Shown here in pieces: positions 62,962 through 64,000 of a DNA stretch of 64,000 bases (positions are counted from its first letter, which is position 1; every line of letters starts with the position of its first letter). The notes beneath the pieces are model-generated. The model was not told where the DNA came from. It searched no databases and worked only from the letters and a program-made list of their open reading frames with translations. The stretch comes from Streptomyces sp. Y2F8-2 (lineage in GTDB: Bacteria; Actinomycetota; Actinomycetes; Streptomycetales; Streptomycetaceae): contig NZ_BNGS01000004.1 in assembly GCF_014905555.1 (NCBI RefSeq), positions 496,001-560,000 on the forward strand, read 5' to 3'. The position numbers and the translations under genes were made by a program.

Positions 62962-63110
62962 TCATCCGTTCTGGAAGATCGAGCCGGTGCCCCCCTGGTG
63001 GCCGCCGGTGGGCGGGTGGTTGCCGTTGTTCACGGAGGAGTAGTAGTTGCCGCAGGTATCCGCCGGAGCCGGGCCGGGGCACCCGGAGGCGGACAGCAGG
63101 CCGCCACTGC
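62962..63110 (-). pseudogene. Possible orphan C-terminus of a secreted protein
   Basis: A minus-strand frame ending at TGA 62962-62964 reads SGGLLSASGCPGPAPADTCG, then NYYSSVNNGNHPPTGGHQGG and a final Gln-Asn-Gly. The Asn/Gly/Tyr content and paired Cys look like a real secreted-protein tail, unlike random high-GC translation. No start or upstream domain exists, and an operator-like palindrome lies right at its 5' side. I do not recognise the family. Confidence 0.35.
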
Positions 63111-63113
63111 GAG

Positions 63114-63127
63114 TCGATGCGCTTCGA
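63114..63127. promoter_or_regulatory. LacI-type operator, imperfect copy
   Basis: TCGATGCGCTTCGA differs by one base from the perfect palindrome at 63317. It lies in an A/T-richer patch (GCATTAACTTAACG follows) that may be a leftover minus-strand promoter. Confidence 0.55.
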
Positions 63128-63316
63128 CAAGCATTAACTTAACGTCCGCTTTCACACCCCACAAGTGGTCGCCACGCAACTCGCGTTCTTCTCCCCGGCA
63201 CCGGTCCGGACCTGGCCAGTCCTCAGAGTTGTCCGAGCATTCAGGCAGTTGAGACGGGTTGAGCGACGGTGAAATGCTCACCGGCCGATTGACAGCCCGG
63301 CTGCTCCATGTCACTT

Positions 63317-63330
63317 TCGAAGCGCTTCGA
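63317..63330. promoter_or_regulatory. LacI-type operator TCGAAGCGCTTCGA before the GH3 gene
   Basis: A perfect 14-base palindrome with a central GCGC, 60 bases upstream of the GH3 start. The form resembles operators of CebR/BxlR-type LacI regulators of glycosidase genes in streptomycetes. The regulator gene is not in the window. Confidence 0.72.
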
Positions 63331-63390
63331 CAACCTGCACTACCGCCATACGCTTCCGCTTCCTCGCTCATCGCCCAAGGGGTTGCCACC

Positions 63391-64000
63391 GTGAACAGCC
63401 CGTCCAAGCGCGCCCTGCCCGAAGCAGGGTCGCCGTTCCGCGATCCCGCGCTTCCGACGAGCAAGCGCGTCGACGACCTGCTCGGCCGGCTCACGCTGGA
63501 CGAGCGGCTGGCCATGCTGCACCAGTACGCCCCGGCCGTCCCGCGCCTGGGCATCGCCTCGTTCCGCACGGGAACAGAGGCGTTGCACGGTGTCGCCGGG
63601 CTGGGGGTGGCGACCGTCTTTCCCCAGGCCGTGGGGCTGGGGGCCTCGTGGGACGAGGATCTGGTGCGCGCCGTCGCCGAAGCGGTCTCGGTCGAAGTGC
63701 GCGCTTTCCACCGGCACCGGCCGACCCCGACCGGGTCCGGCACCAACGGCCTGCAGATCTGGTCGCCCGTGGTGAACCTGCTGCGCGATCCCAGGTGGGG
63801 CCGCAACGAGGAGGGCTACTCCGAGGACCCGCTGCACACCGCACGCCTCGGTACCGCGTACTGCCGGGGCCTGGCCGGCGACCATCCCGACTTCCTGCGC
63901 GCCGCCCCGGTGCTCAAGCACTTCCTCGCCTACAACAACGAGAACGATCGCTGTATCACCTCCTCCGGCCTGCGCCCCCGCGTGCTGCACGAGTACGACC
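63391..64000 (+). CDS. GH3 beta-xylosidase/glucosidase-type enzyme, N-terminal part
   Basis: The gene starts at GTG 63391 with AAGGGG upstream and runs off the window. The visible 203 residues include RVDDLLGRLTLDERLAMLHQ, FRTGTEALHGVAGLG, FPQAVGLGASWDEDLV, WSPVVNLLRDPRWGRNEEGYSEDP and LKHFLAYNNEND, a typical GH3 barrel start of the xylosidase/arabinosidase branch. No signal peptide is present, so it is probably cytoplasmic and completes breakdown of imported oligosaccharides. Control by a LacI-type repressor through the palindrome at 63317 is likely. Confidence 0.9.
   Translation, partial: MNSPSKRALPEAGSPFRDPALPTSKRVDDLLGRLTLDERLAMLHQYAPAVPRLGIASFRTGTEALHGVAGLGVATVFPQAVGLGASWDEDLVRAVAEAVSVEVRAFHRHRPTPTGSGTNGLQIWSPVVNLLRDPRWGRNEEGYSEDPLHTARLGTAYCRGLAGDHPDFLRAAPVLKHFLAYNNENDRCITSSGLRPRVLHEYD

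Overview
The window reads as part of a Streptomyces-type (high-GC actinobacterial) chromosome. The evidence is the very high G+C at third codon positions, frequent GTG starts, ATGA/GTGA stop-start overlaps, a WhiB-type protein, Tat and lipoprotein signals, and many secreted glycoside hydrolases. The mix of catabolic genes, regulators, a conflict-type NTPase and many decayed gene fragments resembles an accessory chromosome arm more than a core region. No rRNA, tRNA, CRISPR array, replication origin or intact insertion sequence was recognised. All family calls come from reading motifs; no database search was run.

Layout. 0-7 kb: a helical hypothetical protein, an epoxide-hydrolase-like enzyme, a secreted GH35 beta-galactosidase interrupted by one extra base, and a MOSC protein. 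7-12 kb: signalling genes (RsbW-like ATPase, HxlR regulator with a doubtful 5' end, LuxR-type response regulator, stand-alone receiver, DUF4118/GAF sensor kinase), then an octamer tandem repeat. 11.7-14.3 kb: a translationally coupled pair, a GNAT-aminotransferase fusion and a CdsA-like cytidylyltransferase. 14.5-21.2 kb: flavodoxin-like protein, LtrA, a frameshifted gene, a membrane protein, a CGNR regulator and ketopantoate reductase. 21.4-25.5 kb: a large Tat-exported GH2 enzyme with two discoidin-type modules inserted before its barrel. 26-36 kb: patatin/TetR divergent pair with perfect palindromic operators, a GH3 lipoprotein, Wbl, PPOX, a membrane-anchored Mrr-like nuclease, a DUF6882-like protein, GNAT and LysE genes, among relics (GH5::GH38 fusion, IS4 transposase, methyltransferase). 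36.4-40.2 kb: a trypsin-NACHT-LRR protein with a trypco2 partner, the most interesting system here. 40.5-44.4 kb: LysR, a secreted clan-A glycosidase with a ricin-type module, and a LacI::solute-binding-protein deletion relic with operator palindromes.

45-59.7 kb: an L-fucose utilisation locus. A GntR/FCD regulator, aldo-keto reductase, PfkB kinase, KDPG-type aldolase, SDR, zinc alcohol dehydrogenase, RbsD/FucU mutarotase, amidohydrolase lactonase, enolase-superfamily fuconate dehydratase and a sugar ABC importer lie on the minus strand, and a GH29 fucosidase diverges from them. The likely flow is: fucosidase releases fucose outside the cell, the ABC transporter imports it, the mutarotase equilibrates anomers, the aldo-keto reductase makes fuconolactone, the lactonase makes fuconate, the dehydratase makes 2-keto-3-deoxyfuconate, and the aldolase or SDR continues. 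59.8-64 kb: GH27, a bacterial expansin, LacI-type palindromes and a GH3 enzyme running off the end. Overall the region looks geared to plant-polymer breakdown, with one predicted immunity module.
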